Assembly (NCBI RefSeq): GCF_003096675.1
Contig: NZ_QEKW01000012.1
Span: 62,001-126,000, forward strand
DNA: 64,000 nt
From: Actinomycetospora cinnamomea
Lineage (GTDB): Bacteria > Actinomycetota > Actinomycetes > Mycobacteriales > Pseudonocardiaceae
Reading direction: 5' to 3'
Shown here: positions 25,831 through 33,667 of the stretch, piece by piece
How positions within the stretch are numbered: the first letter of the stretch is position 1
How the letters are laid out: every line of letters begins with the position of its first letter
Made by a program: the position numbers and the translations under genes
The notes under the pieces: model-generated
Database searches by the model: none
Told to the model about the DNA's origin: nothing
What the model saw: only the letters and a program-made list of their open reading frames with translations

Positions 25831-26489
25831 GCGAGACGCCCGACGCTCTGCCGGACGCCGACCGCCGCACGCGCACCGGGATCCCCGAGATCGTGTTCGC
25901 GGAGGGCAAGCCGCCCGAGCGCACCCTCGATCTCCTCGCCGACCTGCGCCGCCTCGACCCGGCCGGCCCGGCGCTGGCGACGCGCTGCTCCGCGCCGGTC
26001 CTCGACGGCGCACCGGACGCCTTCCACGGCGAGGAGGTGGCGGTCGACCGCGTGGGCCGGACGGTGACGGTCGGGCCCGTTCCGCCGCCGCGCGGCGACG
26101 TCGTCGTGGTGACCGCGGGCACCACCGACCTGCCCGTCGCGCGGGAGTGCACGGCGACCCTGGCCGCGCTGGGGGTCGGAGCACGCACCGTCGCGGACGT
26201 GGGCGTGGCCGGACTGCACCGCCTGCTGTCGCGGCTCGAGGACGTACGCCGCGCCGACGTCGTGGTCGTCGTCGCGGGAATGGACGGCGCGCTGCCCGGC
26301 GTCGTCGCGGGGCTCGTGGCCGCGCCGGTGATCGGGGTGCCCACCAGCGTCGGCTACGGGGTCGCGGCCGGGGGCCGGGCGGCGCTGGCGACGATGCTCG
26401 CCGCCTGCAGCCCCGGCCTGGTCGTGGTGAACATCGACAACGGTGTGGGCGCCGCGGCCCACGCCGCGAAGGTGCTGCGCCGTGCCTGA
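25827..26489 (+). CDS. larB: LarB, NaAD carboxylase/hydrolase
   Basis: A 220-residue protein that carboxylates C5 of nicotinic acid adenine dinucleotide and releases AMP, the first step of nickel-pincer nucleotide synthesis. The C-terminal two thirds are PurE-like: GTTDLPVARECTATL, DVGVAGLHRLL, VVVAGMDGALPGVVAGL and IGVPTSVGYG. The N-terminal region (EIVFAEGKPPE) is typical. Coupled at both ends: 4 bp overlap with larE, 8 bp with larC. Confidence 0.93.
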   Translation: MSETPDALPDADRRTRTGIPEIVFAEGKPPERTLDLLADLRRLDPAGPALATRCSAPVLDGAPDAFHGEEVAVDRVGRTVTVGPVPPPRGDVVVVTAGTTDLPVARECTATLAALGVGARTVADVGVAGLHRLLSRLEDVRRADVVVVVAGMDGALPGVVAGLVAAPVIGVPTSVGYGVAAGGRAALATMLAACSPGLVVVNIDNGVGAAAHAAKVLRRA

Positions 26490-27702
26490 CACCGCCTACG
26501 TCGACGCCACCGCGGGCGCCGCCGGCGACATGCTCCTCGGCGCCCTGCTCGACGCCGGTGCGGACCTCGAACGGGTCCGCGACGCCGTCGACTCCCTGGG
26601 CATTCCGGGGCTGGGGCTCGACGTGGTCCGGGAGCGTCGCGGCGGGTTCGGCTGCCTGCGCGCCGTCGTCACGAGCCCGGAGGCTCCGGACCGGGAACGC
26701 CGACTTCCCGACGTCCTCGACCACGTCCGGCAGGCGCGCCTCGACCCCGCGGCGCGCCGGCTCGCGCAGGACGTCTTCACGCTCCTCGCACGGGCCGAAG
26801 CCGCCGTCCACGGCGTCGTCCCGGAGGAGGTGCACTTCCACGAGGTGGGCGCGTTCGACGCACTGGCCGACGTCGTCGGCGTCGCCGCCGCGGCGGCATC
26901 GCTCGGGCTGCTCGAGGAGGGCGCCGCGACGTGGTGCTCGCCGCTCGCCGTGGGCCACGGGACGGTCCGCAGCGCTCACGGCCGGCTGCCGGTTCCCGCC
27001 CCTGCGGTGCTGCGCATCGCCGCGGACGCCGGCCTCGAGATCACCGGCGGCGACCTCGAGGGCGAGCGCACCACACCCACCGGGGCGGCGCTGCTGGCCG
27101 CGCTCGCCACCCCCGGCCCACTGCCCGCCCAGCGGGTCACTGCGGTCGGCGTCGGCGGGGGCCGGCGCGACCCGGCCGACCGGCCCAACGTCACCCGCGT
27201 CGTCCTGGGCCACGCGGCCGGGGCGCCGGGCCGACGGGGGCACGACGAAGTGCTGGTGGTCGAGGCGACCGTCGACGACCTCGACCCGCGGCTGTGGCCC
27301 TCGGTGCTGGCCGCCGTCCGCGTGGCCGGCGCGTGGGACTGCTGGACCACGCCGGTGGTCGGCCGCCACGGACGGCCCGGCCAGGTGCTCTCGGCGCTCT
27401 GCGCCGAGACCGTGCGCGAGGCCGTCGTCGAGGCGGTCTTCCGGCACACCAGCACCTTCGGCGTGCGCTGGTCGCGCTGGGAGCGCGCCACCGCCCGCCG
27501 CCGCGCGGTCCGCGTGGAGGTCGGGCCCCCGGGGTCGGCCCAGGAGGTGACGGTGAAGGTGGCCGACGACCCCGACGCGCCTGGCGGCCTGCCCGTCGCC
27601 ACGCCCGAGCTGTCCGAGGCCGAGGCGGCGGCGAGCGCCCTCGGTTGGCCGGTGCGGACGGTGGTCGAGGCGGCGCTGGCGGCCTACCGCCGGGGCCGCT
27701 AG
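26482..27702 (+). CDS. larC: LarC, nickel insertase (CTP-dependent cyclometallase)
   Basis: A 406-residue, unsplit LarC (DUF111) that inserts nickel into the dithiocarboxylated pincer ligand using CTP. It opens AYVDATAGAAGDMLLGALLDAG, followed by VHFHEVGAFDALADVVG and ERTTPTGAALLAAL, all family signatures. In Lactiplantibacillus larC is encoded as C1/C2 needing a frameshift; here one frame covers both. GTG 26482 overlaps larB by 8 bp. Its TAG and the stop of the convergent OsmC gene share the palindrome CTAG. Confidence 0.92.
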   Translation: MPDTAYVDATAGAAGDMLLGALLDAGADLERVRDAVDSLGIPGLGLDVVRERRGGFGCLRAVVTSPEAPDRERRLPDVLDHVRQARLDPAARRLAQDVFTLLARAEAAVHGVVPEEVHFHEVGAFDALADVVGVAAAAASLGLLEEGAATWCSPLAVGHGTVRSAHGRLPVPAPAVLRIAADAGLEITGGDLEGERTTPTGAALLAALATPGPLPAQRVTAVGVGGGRRDPADRPNVTRVVLGHAAGAPGRRGHDEVLVVEATVDDLDPRLWPSVLAAVRVAGAWDCWTTPVVGRHGRPGQVLSALCAETVREAVVEAVFRHTSTFGVRWSRWERATARRRAVRVEVGPPGSAQEVTVKVADDPDAPGGLPVATPELSEAEAAASALGWPVRTVVEAALAAYRRGR

Positions 27703-28091
27703 GAGGTCCTGATCTCGATCTCGGGGCCGCGGCGCAGTGTGTTGGTGACGTAGCAGACCCGCTCGGCCGCGGCAACGAGCCGATCGAGCTCCTCGCCACG
27801 GGGCGCCTCGGCGTGCACGGTCACCCGCACGGTGGCGAAACGCGGCCCGTCGTAGGTGCCGGTCGCGTCGACCTGGACCCCTCGCAGCTCGATCCCGCGC
27901 TTGGTCGCGCTGTGCGAGAGCGCCAGGGTGAAGCACGAGGAGATCGCGGCGAGGAAGAGCTCCGTCGGCTGGGGGCCCTGGTCGGTGCCGCCGGCGGAGG
28001 CCGGCTCGTCGACGGTGATCGCGAAGCCGCCGGCGTCGACCGTGCACCGCATGGCCTCCTTCCACACGGCCGAGACGGTGCGCTCAGCCAC
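27699..28091 (-). CDS. OsmC-family peroxiredoxin-like protein
   Basis: A 130-residue OsmC/Ohr-type protein. The peroxidatic cysteine lies in GPQPTELFLAAISSCFTLAL and the resolving cysteine in RVCYVTNTLRR; both are present. The family reduces organic hydroperoxides with thiol donors. GTG 28091 with normal spacing. It ends inside larC's stop codon, on the opposite strand, and its gene separates the lar genes from the following cluster. Confidence 0.85.
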   Translation of the reverse strand: MAERTVSAVWKEAMRCTVDAGGFAITVDEPASAGGTDQGPQPTELFLAAISSCFTLALSHSATKRGIELRGVQVDATGTYDGPRFATVRVTVHAEAPRGEELDRLVAAAERVCYVTNTLRRGPEIEIRTS

Positions 28092-28176
28092 GGGGGCTGC
28101 CCTGCAACACCGCTGCAACAGCATCGACGAGGGTGGTGGGCATCACGTTTCGGACGACGAGATGGGAGACGGGCCG

Positions 28177-28593
28177 ATGAGCGTCGACAGCACGGTGCAC
28201 CCGGTGGTCGTGCCGCTGACCGGCCGCTCGCCCGCGGCGCACGTCGGCGCCGAGCGGTGCCGGCCCGAGCCGCGCACCCGGGCCCATCACGACCGCCTCC
28301 TGCGTGTGGAGGACGACCCCGACGAAGTCGTCGAGCTCCTCGAGCTGGCCGTCACGTGGAGCGAGCTCGACTACTCCGAGGTCGAGGTGGTGCCGCCGGA
28401 GGCGTGGATCGACTTCGCGGTCGTCCACCGGTGGCGCCATCCCGAGCGGGTGCTTCGGCTGTTCTCGCTGGCCGCGGACGTCGCGCTGCGCGGCCCGCAC
28501 GTCCTCCCGGTCCCCGGCCCGTCGCCCTGTTCGGTGACGGAGGCGGCCCGGCTCGGGCTCGCGGACGCGGACCTGCTCGCGAGTGAGCTCTGA
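28177..28593 (+). CDS. Hypothetical protein (138 aa), orphan of the nitrile/CoM region
   Basis: Soluble, acidic protein with a Leu/Glu/Asp middle section (DDPDEVVELLELAVTWSELDYSEVEV) and a C-terminal VPGPSPCSVTEAARLGLADADLL. I do not recognise it. ATG 28177 preferred over ATG 28162 because GGGAG is about 8 nt upstream. It converges with the AIR-synthase-like gene 5 bp away. A weak resemblance of its C-terminus to MSMEG_0570-type proteins of Nit1C clusters would need a profile search. Confidence 0.5.
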   Translation: MSVDSTVHPVVVPLTGRSPAAHVGAERCRPEPRTRAHHDRLLRVEDDPDEVVELLELAVTWSELDYSEVEVVPPEAWIDFAVVHRWRHPERVLRLFSLAADVALRGPHVLPVPGPSPCSVTEAARLGLADADLLASEL

Positions 28594-28598
28594 GCCCC

Positions 28599-29594
28599 TC
28601 ATCGCCCGCTCCGGGGCAGGCGTGTCACCGCGCGGCGGGTCAGGTCGTAGGCGGTCGCCGCGGCGTCGCCCCGGCGCAGGCCGATGCGCCCGGTGTCGTC
28701 GATGCGTCCCACGACGGCGGCCGCGAGCTCGCGGTCGCGGAACGCCGTGAGGACCTCCTCCTCGCGTCCTGTGGGGACGGCCAGCAGGAACCCGAAGCTC
28801 GGGAAGCACGTCAGCCATGTCGCCGTCGCCACGCCCGGCGGGGCCGGCAGGACGTCGAGGTCCACCTCGACACCGAACGTGCCCCACTCGAGCAGCATGG
28901 CGAGCGAGCCGACCAGGCCCGCCATGCTGATGTCCTTGGCCGCGACGCAGGCGCCGGAGCGCGCCAGCGCCGGGAGCACCCGGACGTCGTCCGCGCACCG
29001 CTCGCCGCGTCTCTCGAAGGCGGGGAAGAACGGGAAATCGGTGCGCATCGCGCCGTCGGTGGCCGCGGCGACGACCAGGCCCTGCCCGGGCTCGATCCGC
29101 GTCATCGACAGCGGGGTGCCGACCTCGCCCAGCGCGAACGCCGAGATCGACGGGTCGCCGTCGTGGCGGGTCAGGTGACCGCCGACGATCGGGAGGCGGT
29201 AGAGCCGGCAGGCGTGGCGCATCCCCTCGAGGGCGGCCCGGGCGGTCGCCTCGGACGCCACCACCGTGTCGACGATGCCGAGGGGCAGCGCGCCCATCGC
29301 CACGACGTCGTTGACGTTGGCGAGAACGGCGGCGAAGCCCGCGCCCCACGGGTCATGGGCGACGAACGGGGGCCACAGCGCCTCCCCGCAGGCCACCACC
29401 GACCCCGTCGACGTCGCGACGACGGCGCCGTCGTCGCCGGGCCCGCTGGTCCAGTCGGTGTCCCCGAGGACGTCGCCGACGAGGCCGATGTCCGCCTTGG
29501 CCAGCAGCCCGGGGTGCGCGGCGACCACCCGGACGATCTCCTCGAGCTCGCTCTCCGCCCGCGTTCCCGGTCCGGCCACGACCGCTCCTGCCAC
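28599..29594 (-). CDS. Sll0787-family AIR synthase-like protein (Nit1C component)
   Basis: A 331-residue PurM/ThiL-fold protein. ATP-grasping AIR-synthase motifs are visible: GPGDDGAVVA, NVNDVVAMGALPLGIVDTV, GGHLTRHDG and AKDISMAGLVGSLAMLLEWG. It lacks the purine-operon context and matches the family found in cyanobacterial/actinobacterial nitrilase clusters (sll0783-0788 type). Its reaction is not established; a phosphorylation or amidine-type ligation is possible. GTG 29594 has GAGGAGG upstream. Divergent from the ComA-like gene, with an AT-rich operator between. Confidence 0.8.
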   Translation of the reverse strand: MAGAVVAGPGTRAESELEEIVRVVAAHPGLLAKADIGLVGDVLGDTDWTSGPGDDGAVVATSTGSVVACGEALWPPFVAHDPWGAGFAAVLANVNDVVAMGALPLGIVDTVVASEATARAALEGMRHACRLYRLPIVGGHLTRHDGDPSISAFALGEVGTPLSMTRIEPGQGLVVAAATDGAMRTDFPFFPAFERRGERCADDVRVLPALARSGACVAAKDISMAGLVGSLAMLLEWGTFGVEVDLDVLPAPPGVATATWLTCFPSFGFLLAVPTGREEEVLTAFRDRELAAAVVGRIDDTGRIGLRRGDAAATAYDLTRRAVTRLPRSGR

Positions 29595-29624
29595 CTCGGC
29601 ACCTCCTCGACGTCGTCTCGCATC

Positions 29625-29658
29625 GTAGGTGTACATCTACTATCTGATCTACCATCGA
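29625..29658. promoter_or_regulatory. AT-rich divergent promoter/operator
   Basis: GTAGGTGTACATCTAC (imperfect palindrome, 29625-29640) is followed by TATCTGATCTACC; ATCTACTAT spans 29635-29643. It is an AT-rich island in very GC-rich DNA between the divergent AIR-synthase-like and ComA-like genes. The same nonamer occurs, on the other strand, in the palindrome at 45717-45731. Confidence 0.55.
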
Positions 29659-29662
29659 GGCC

Positions 29663-30451
29663 ATGGCTCCTGCGAGCTTCCTGACACTGCCCGCCCGGGC
29701 GCCCAAACCCCGCTCGGTCGGGCTCACCCACGTCCTCGACCCCGGTGCGACGTCCGCGCGGGCGGCGGATCTCCTGGGCGGGGGCGCCCCGTACGTCGAC
29801 ATCTGGAAGACCGGGTGGGGCACCGCCTATGTCGACGGGCGTGTCGGGGAGAAGCTCGCGGTGCTCGCGGACCACGACGTGGCGTCGTGCCTCGGGGGGA
29901 CGCTGCTCGAGATCGCCTGGGCCCAGGGCGCGGCGGAGGCCTGCCTGGCGTGGGCCGACGCGGCGGGCTTCACCCACGTCGAGGTGTCGCGAGGCACCGT
30001 GCCGATGTCGCTCGACGCGAAGCACGAGCTGGTCCGGCGCGCCGCCGACCGGTTCGTGGTGCTCACCGAGGTGGGGGCGAAGGACCCGCACCAGCAGCGC
30101 TCGCTCGGGCAGTGGAGCGACGAGGCCGGCCGCGACCGTGCGGCCGGGGCGGCGCTCGTGGTGGCCGAGGGCCGGCAGAGCGGCACCGTCGGGATCTACG
30201 ACGGCGAGGGGTCGGTCCGCGAGGCCGTGGTGGACGCGGTGGTGGACGCGGTGGGGCTCGACGGCGTCGTGTTCGAGGCTCCGCGGGCCGGGCAGCAGGC
30301 GTGGTTCATCCGCCGCTTCGGGCCGGGCGTGAACCTCGGGAACGTCGCGCTCGAGGAGATCCTGTCGGTGGAGACGCTGCGGCTGGGCCTGCGCTCGGAC
30401 ACCGCCCACGTCAGCGTCCCCGACGCGATCACCCCGGAGCCCGTCCGGTGA
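29663..30451 (+). CDS. ComA-family phosphosulfolactate synthase-like enzyme
   Basis: A 262-residue TIM-barrel protein of the ComA family, which adds sulfite to phosphoenolpyruvate to make phosphosulfolactate, the first step of coenzyme M synthesis. Motifs: PRSVGLTHVLDPG (16-28), DIWKTGWGT (46-54), GGTLLE (78-83), VEVSRGT (107-112) and the active-site EVGAKD (136-141, Lys140). It heads a run of seven genes with almost continuous 4-bp overlaps that includes two aspartase/fumarase-type lyases and a PLP enzyme, matching the bacterial coenzyme M gene set of Xanthobacter (XcbB-E type). A related sulfonate product cannot be excluded. Confidence 0.85.
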   Translation: MAPASFLTLPARAPKPRSVGLTHVLDPGATSARAADLLGGGAPYVDIWKTGWGTAYVDGRVGEKLAVLADHDVASCLGGTLLEIAWAQGAAEACLAWADAAGFTHVEVSRGTVPMSLDAKHELVRRAADRFVVLTEVGAKDPHQQRSLGQWSDEAGRDRAAGAALVVAEGRQSGTVGIYDGEGSVREAVVDAVVDAVGLDGVVFEAPRAGQQAWFIRRFGPGVNLGNVALEEILSVETLRLGLRSDTAHVSVPDAITPEPVR

Positions 30452-31374
30452 CCCGCCCCGCCAACCGGATCCCCGGGCGCTACCGCGGTGTCGCCGTGGC
30501 CCGGTACGACGGGCCGCTGGACGAGGAGTCGTTGCGCGCGCACTTCCTCGGGCGGGAGGCGTACTGGAAGACGCGGTTCCTGGTGGTACGGCCGCACGAC
30601 GACGCGGACGCCCGTGTGGCGCTGCTCGCGGTGGGTCGGGACCCGGGCGAGGCGCTGTTCAGCCCGATCACCGCGGTCGACCTGCTCGCCGGCCCCGACC
30701 AGTGCGTGGGCGTGCACCGCCCGGAGGTCGACACCGCCATCCCGTCGGCGCTCGTCGCCGTGGCCGCCGAGGTCCCGGGCGCCCGCGCCGTGGTGGTGCA
30801 GGGTCGCTACGAGCACGTCAACTTCGTCGTCGACCCCGACCCGCTGCGGGTGGTGGTGCGCGAGGTCGTGCCGCCCCATCCGGCGAAGCTCGTCGACCAG
30901 GCCCGACGCATCGTCGACGTGACCGAGGGCCTGCGGCCGCTGCGCCTGGAGAGCGAGGTCGTGGACCTCGCCGACCTCGCCCGGCGCCGGCCCGCGGAGC
31001 ACTACCTGCTGCCCTGCCGTGGTGGGGGCAGCGAGATCCCGGGTGTGCGGATGTCCTACCTCGACGAGCGGCCGGAGCCGGCCGACTGGACTCTCATCGG
31101 CTGCGAGCGCTCCCGCCGGATCCACCACTGGTTCTACGGCCGCGACGCGCCGCAGGTGGACTTCTGCCCCAAGGTCGACCCGGCCGCCGCCGGCCCGGGT
31201 GCGCTGCTGACCAAGTGCTGCCTGCAGCAGGAGGAGCTCGACGAGGGCGTCGCCATCGGGCCGGACGGCGAGACGACGTGGGTCGCGGTGCCGTGGGGCG
31301 CCTCGCTCGAGCACGTGCGCGAGGCGCTCGGCCGCCTCGCCGAGCGGGGGGTGCCGCCGTGGTCACCCGCCTGA
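30448..31374 (+). CDS. Conserved-looking orphan with cysteine pairs, second gene of the ComA operon
   Basis: A 308-residue soluble protein I do not recognise. It begins RIPGRYRGVAVARYDGPLDEESL and has an alpha/beta-looking N-terminal two thirds. The last third contains cysteines in LLPCRGGG, LIGCERS, VDFCPKV and TKCCLQQEEL, which could bind a metal or cluster, or act as sulfur carrier. GTG overlaps the comA-like stop (GTGA), and its end overlaps the next gene by 16 bp. Position inside a coenzyme M-like operon suggests a role in thiolation or reduction, but this is inference. Confidence 0.6.
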   Translation: MTRPANRIPGRYRGVAVARYDGPLDEESLRAHFLGREAYWKTRFLVVRPHDDADARVALLAVGRDPGEALFSPITAVDLLAGPDQCVGVHRPEVDTAIPSALVAVAAEVPGARAVVVQGRYEHVNFVVDPDPLRVVVREVVPPHPAKLVDQARRIVDVTEGLRPLRLESEVVDLADLARRRPAEHYLLPCRGGGSEIPGVRMSYLDERPEPADWTLIGCERSRRIHHWFYGRDAPQVDFCPKVDPAAAGPGALLTKCCLQQEELDEGVAIGPDGETTWVAVPWGASLEHVREALGRLAERGVPPWSPA

Positions 31375-32702
31375 CCGACTCCCCGGTCTACGCCCACCTC
31401 TGGTCGACCCCGGAGCTCGAGGAGGTGTTCGGCGAGACCGCGCGTTGGCAGGCCTGGCTCGACGTCCTCGTCGCGCTGGCCCGCGTGCAGGCGCGCCACG
31501 GACTCGTGCCACCCGAGGCCGCCGAGCAGATCGCCGCGTCGGCGCGGACCGAGCACCTCGACATGGACCGGGTCGCCGCCGGGACGCGCGTGACCTCGCA
31601 CTCGACGCTCGGGCTGATCCGCGAACTGCAGCGGGTCCTGCCGGAGTCCGCCCGCGAGCACGTCTACGTCGGCGCGACGGTGCAGGACGTCAGCGACACC
31701 TGGTTCGGGCTGGTCATGCGCGACGTCGGCGACCTCGTCCGGCGCGACGTGCGGGCGCTGGAGGCCACGGTGCTGGGGCTGGCGGAGGCCCACCGCGACA
31801 CGCCCATGGCCGGGCGCACCCACGGCCAGCCCGGCGCTCCGATCACCTTCGGCTTCAAGGCGGCCTCCTGGGCCGACGAGCTACGCCGCCACCTCGACCG
31901 GCTCGACGAGGGACGCCCGCGCTGGGCGGTCGGGCAGCTGGCCGGCGCGGTGGGGGCGCTGGCGTTCCACGACACCGACGTCGACCCGCTCGACCTGCGC
32001 CGGGACTTCTGCACGGAACTCGGGCTGGGCGACCCGGGCGCATCCTGGCTCACCAGCCGTGACCGCGTCGCCGAGTTCGGGCAGGTCCTGGCCCTCGTCG
32101 GCGGGACGCTGGCCCGCATCGGCGGCGAGATCTACGAGCTCGCCCGCCCCGAGATCGGCGAGCTCGCCGAACCCACCACGGCGACCGCGGTCGGCAGCAT
32201 CACCATGCCGCACAAGCGCAATCCCGAGGTGAGCGAGCACCTCGATACCCTCGCCCGACTCGCGCGGGCCGCCGCCGGCGTGCTGCTCGAGGGGACCGTG
32301 GTCAGCCACGAGCGCGACGGCCGGGGCTGGAAGGCCGAGTGGGTCGCCCTGCCCGAGATCTGCCTGCTGACCGGCACCGCACTGGGGCTGGCCCGCACCC
32401 TGCTCGACGGGCTCGAGGTGCACGCCGACGCGATGGTGGCCAACCTCGACCGCTTCGGCGACCGGCTGACCTCGGAGCGCGTGCTCGCGGGGCTGTCCGG
32501 ACGTCTCGGCAAGCACGCCGCCCAGGATCTGCTGCAGGGCGTGCTGGCTTCCGGCGAGGGCGTCGTCGACGCACTCGTGACCCGCGGGGTCGCGTCGGCC
32601 GACGAGGTGCGCGGGTGGATGACCCGGGACGCCGGGACGACCGCCGCCCGGATGGTCGACGACGTGGTGAGCAGGGCCCGCGGCCGGGAGCCCGGACCGT
32701 GA
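31359..32702 (+). CDS. Aspartase/fumarase-superfamily lyase 1 (adenylosuccinate lyase-like)
   Basis: A 447-residue lyase. Superfamily signature GSITMPHKRNPEVSEH; substrate segments THGQPGAPITFGFK and TSHSTLGLIREL are PurB-like. In the bacterial coenzyme M pathway two members of this superfamily follow the ComA enzyme and act on phosphosulfolactate (phosphate elimination to sulfoacrylate) or a later intermediate; I infer one of these roles. Purine synthesis is unlikely because neighbours and overlaps tie it to the ComA-like operon. Start GTG 31359, 16 bp inside the previous gene; next gene overlaps by 4 bp. Confidence 0.82.
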   Translation: MVTRLTDSPVYAHLWSTPELEEVFGETARWQAWLDVLVALARVQARHGLVPPEAAEQIAASARTEHLDMDRVAAGTRVTSHSTLGLIRELQRVLPESAREHVYVGATVQDVSDTWFGLVMRDVGDLVRRDVRALEATVLGLAEAHRDTPMAGRTHGQPGAPITFGFKAASWADELRRHLDRLDEGRPRWAVGQLAGAVGALAFHDTDVDPLDLRRDFCTELGLGDPGASWLTSRDRVAEFGQVLALVGGTLARIGGEIYELARPEIGELAEPTTATAVGSITMPHKRNPEVSEHLDTLARLARAAAGVLLEGTVVSHERDGRGWKAEWVALPEICLLTGTALGLARTLLDGLEVHADAMVANLDRFGDRLTSERVLAGLSGRLGKHAAQDLLQGVLASGEGVVDALVTRGVASADEVRGWMTRDAGTTAARMVDDVVSRARGREPGP

Positions 32703-33667
32703 TCCCGCCACGCCTGCAGCTCGGAGTGCTCCCGACGCCGCTGGTGCCCGCGCCGCGGTTGGCCGGCGCGCTCGGGTGCGACGAGCTGTGGATCAAGCGC
32801 GACGACCTCGCGGGGTTCGGCGTGGCCGGCAACAAGACGCGCCCGCTGGAGCACCTGCTCGGCGACGCGCTCGCCCGCGACGCCGACGTGCTGATCACCG
32901 GGGGCGGCCCGGACTCGAACTTCGTGGCCGCCGCGGCGATGGCGGCCCGCGTCGCCGGCCTGGCGTGCGAGCTGGTCGTGTGGGGTGCCGGCGCCCTCGG
33001 CCCGACCCCGAACCTGACCCTCGCCGCCGCCGCGGGCGCGGACATCGTGCCACTGGGCGACGATCGCCGGGAGCGCGTCGATCTCGTCGTCGCCGAGCGC
33101 GCCGCCGCGCTGCGGGCCGCCGGGCGCCGGCCCGTCGCCGTCCCGCGCGGGGGCTCGACGGCCGTCGGCGCGGTCGGCTTCGCCCGCGCGGCCACCGAGC
33201 TGCTCACGCAGGGTCCGGCTCCCGCGTACGTCGTCCTCCCGCTGGGCTCCGGCGGCAGCACTGCGGGCCTGCTCGCCGGGCTGACCGCAGCCGGCGTCGA
33301 CACCACCGTCATCGCCGTGTCGGTCAGCCGCCCGCCCGCGGAGATTACCGAGAAGGTGCTGGGCCTGGCCCGGGAGAGCGCCGCGCTGATGGGGGCCGCC
33401 CCGCCCCGGCCCGACCGTCTGGAGGTCGTCGACCACCGCGGGCCCGGCTTCGGCGTCGCTGCGCCGGACGACCGCGCGGCGGCCGCGACGGTCCTGCACA
33501 CCGAGGGGCTCCTGCTCGACGACACGTACGGCGCCAAGGCGTTCGCCGTCGCCCTCGCCCGGCTCCGGGACGGCCTGCCCGGCCCCGTCGTCCTCTGGCA
33601 CACCGGGGGCGTGGCCTCCGCCCTGGCGCACCTCGCCGACCACCCCGCCCCGACAGGAGCCCCATGA
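32699..33667 (+). CDS. PLP-dependent enzyme, D-cysteine desulfhydrase/ACC deaminase type
   Basis: A 322-residue fold-type II PLP enzyme. PLP lysine Lys46 lies in FGVAGNKTRPLEHLL; the phosphate-binding glycine loop is LPLGSGGSTAGLLAGL. The family breaks C-S or C-N bonds of small amino acids. A homologue (XcbE type) belongs to bacterial coenzyme M synthesis, where PLP chemistry accompanies introduction of the thiol; the exact step here is inference. GTGA overlap with lyase 1 upstream and ATGA overlap with lyase 2 downstream. Confidence 0.85.
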   Translation: MIPPRLQLGVLPTPLVPAPRLAGALGCDELWIKRDDLAGFGVAGNKTRPLEHLLGDALARDADVLITGGGPDSNFVAAAAMAARVAGLACELVVWGAGALGPTPNLTLAAAAGADIVPLGDDRRERVDLVVAERAAALRAAGRRPVAVPRGGSTAVGAVGFARAATELLTQGPAPAYVVLPLGSGGSTAGLLAGLTAAGVDTTVIAVSVSRPPAEITEKVLGLARESAALMGAAPPRPDRLEVVDHRGPGFGVAAPDDRAAAATVLHTEGLLLDDTYGAKAFAVALARLRDGLPGPVVLWHTGGVASALAHLADHPAPTGAP

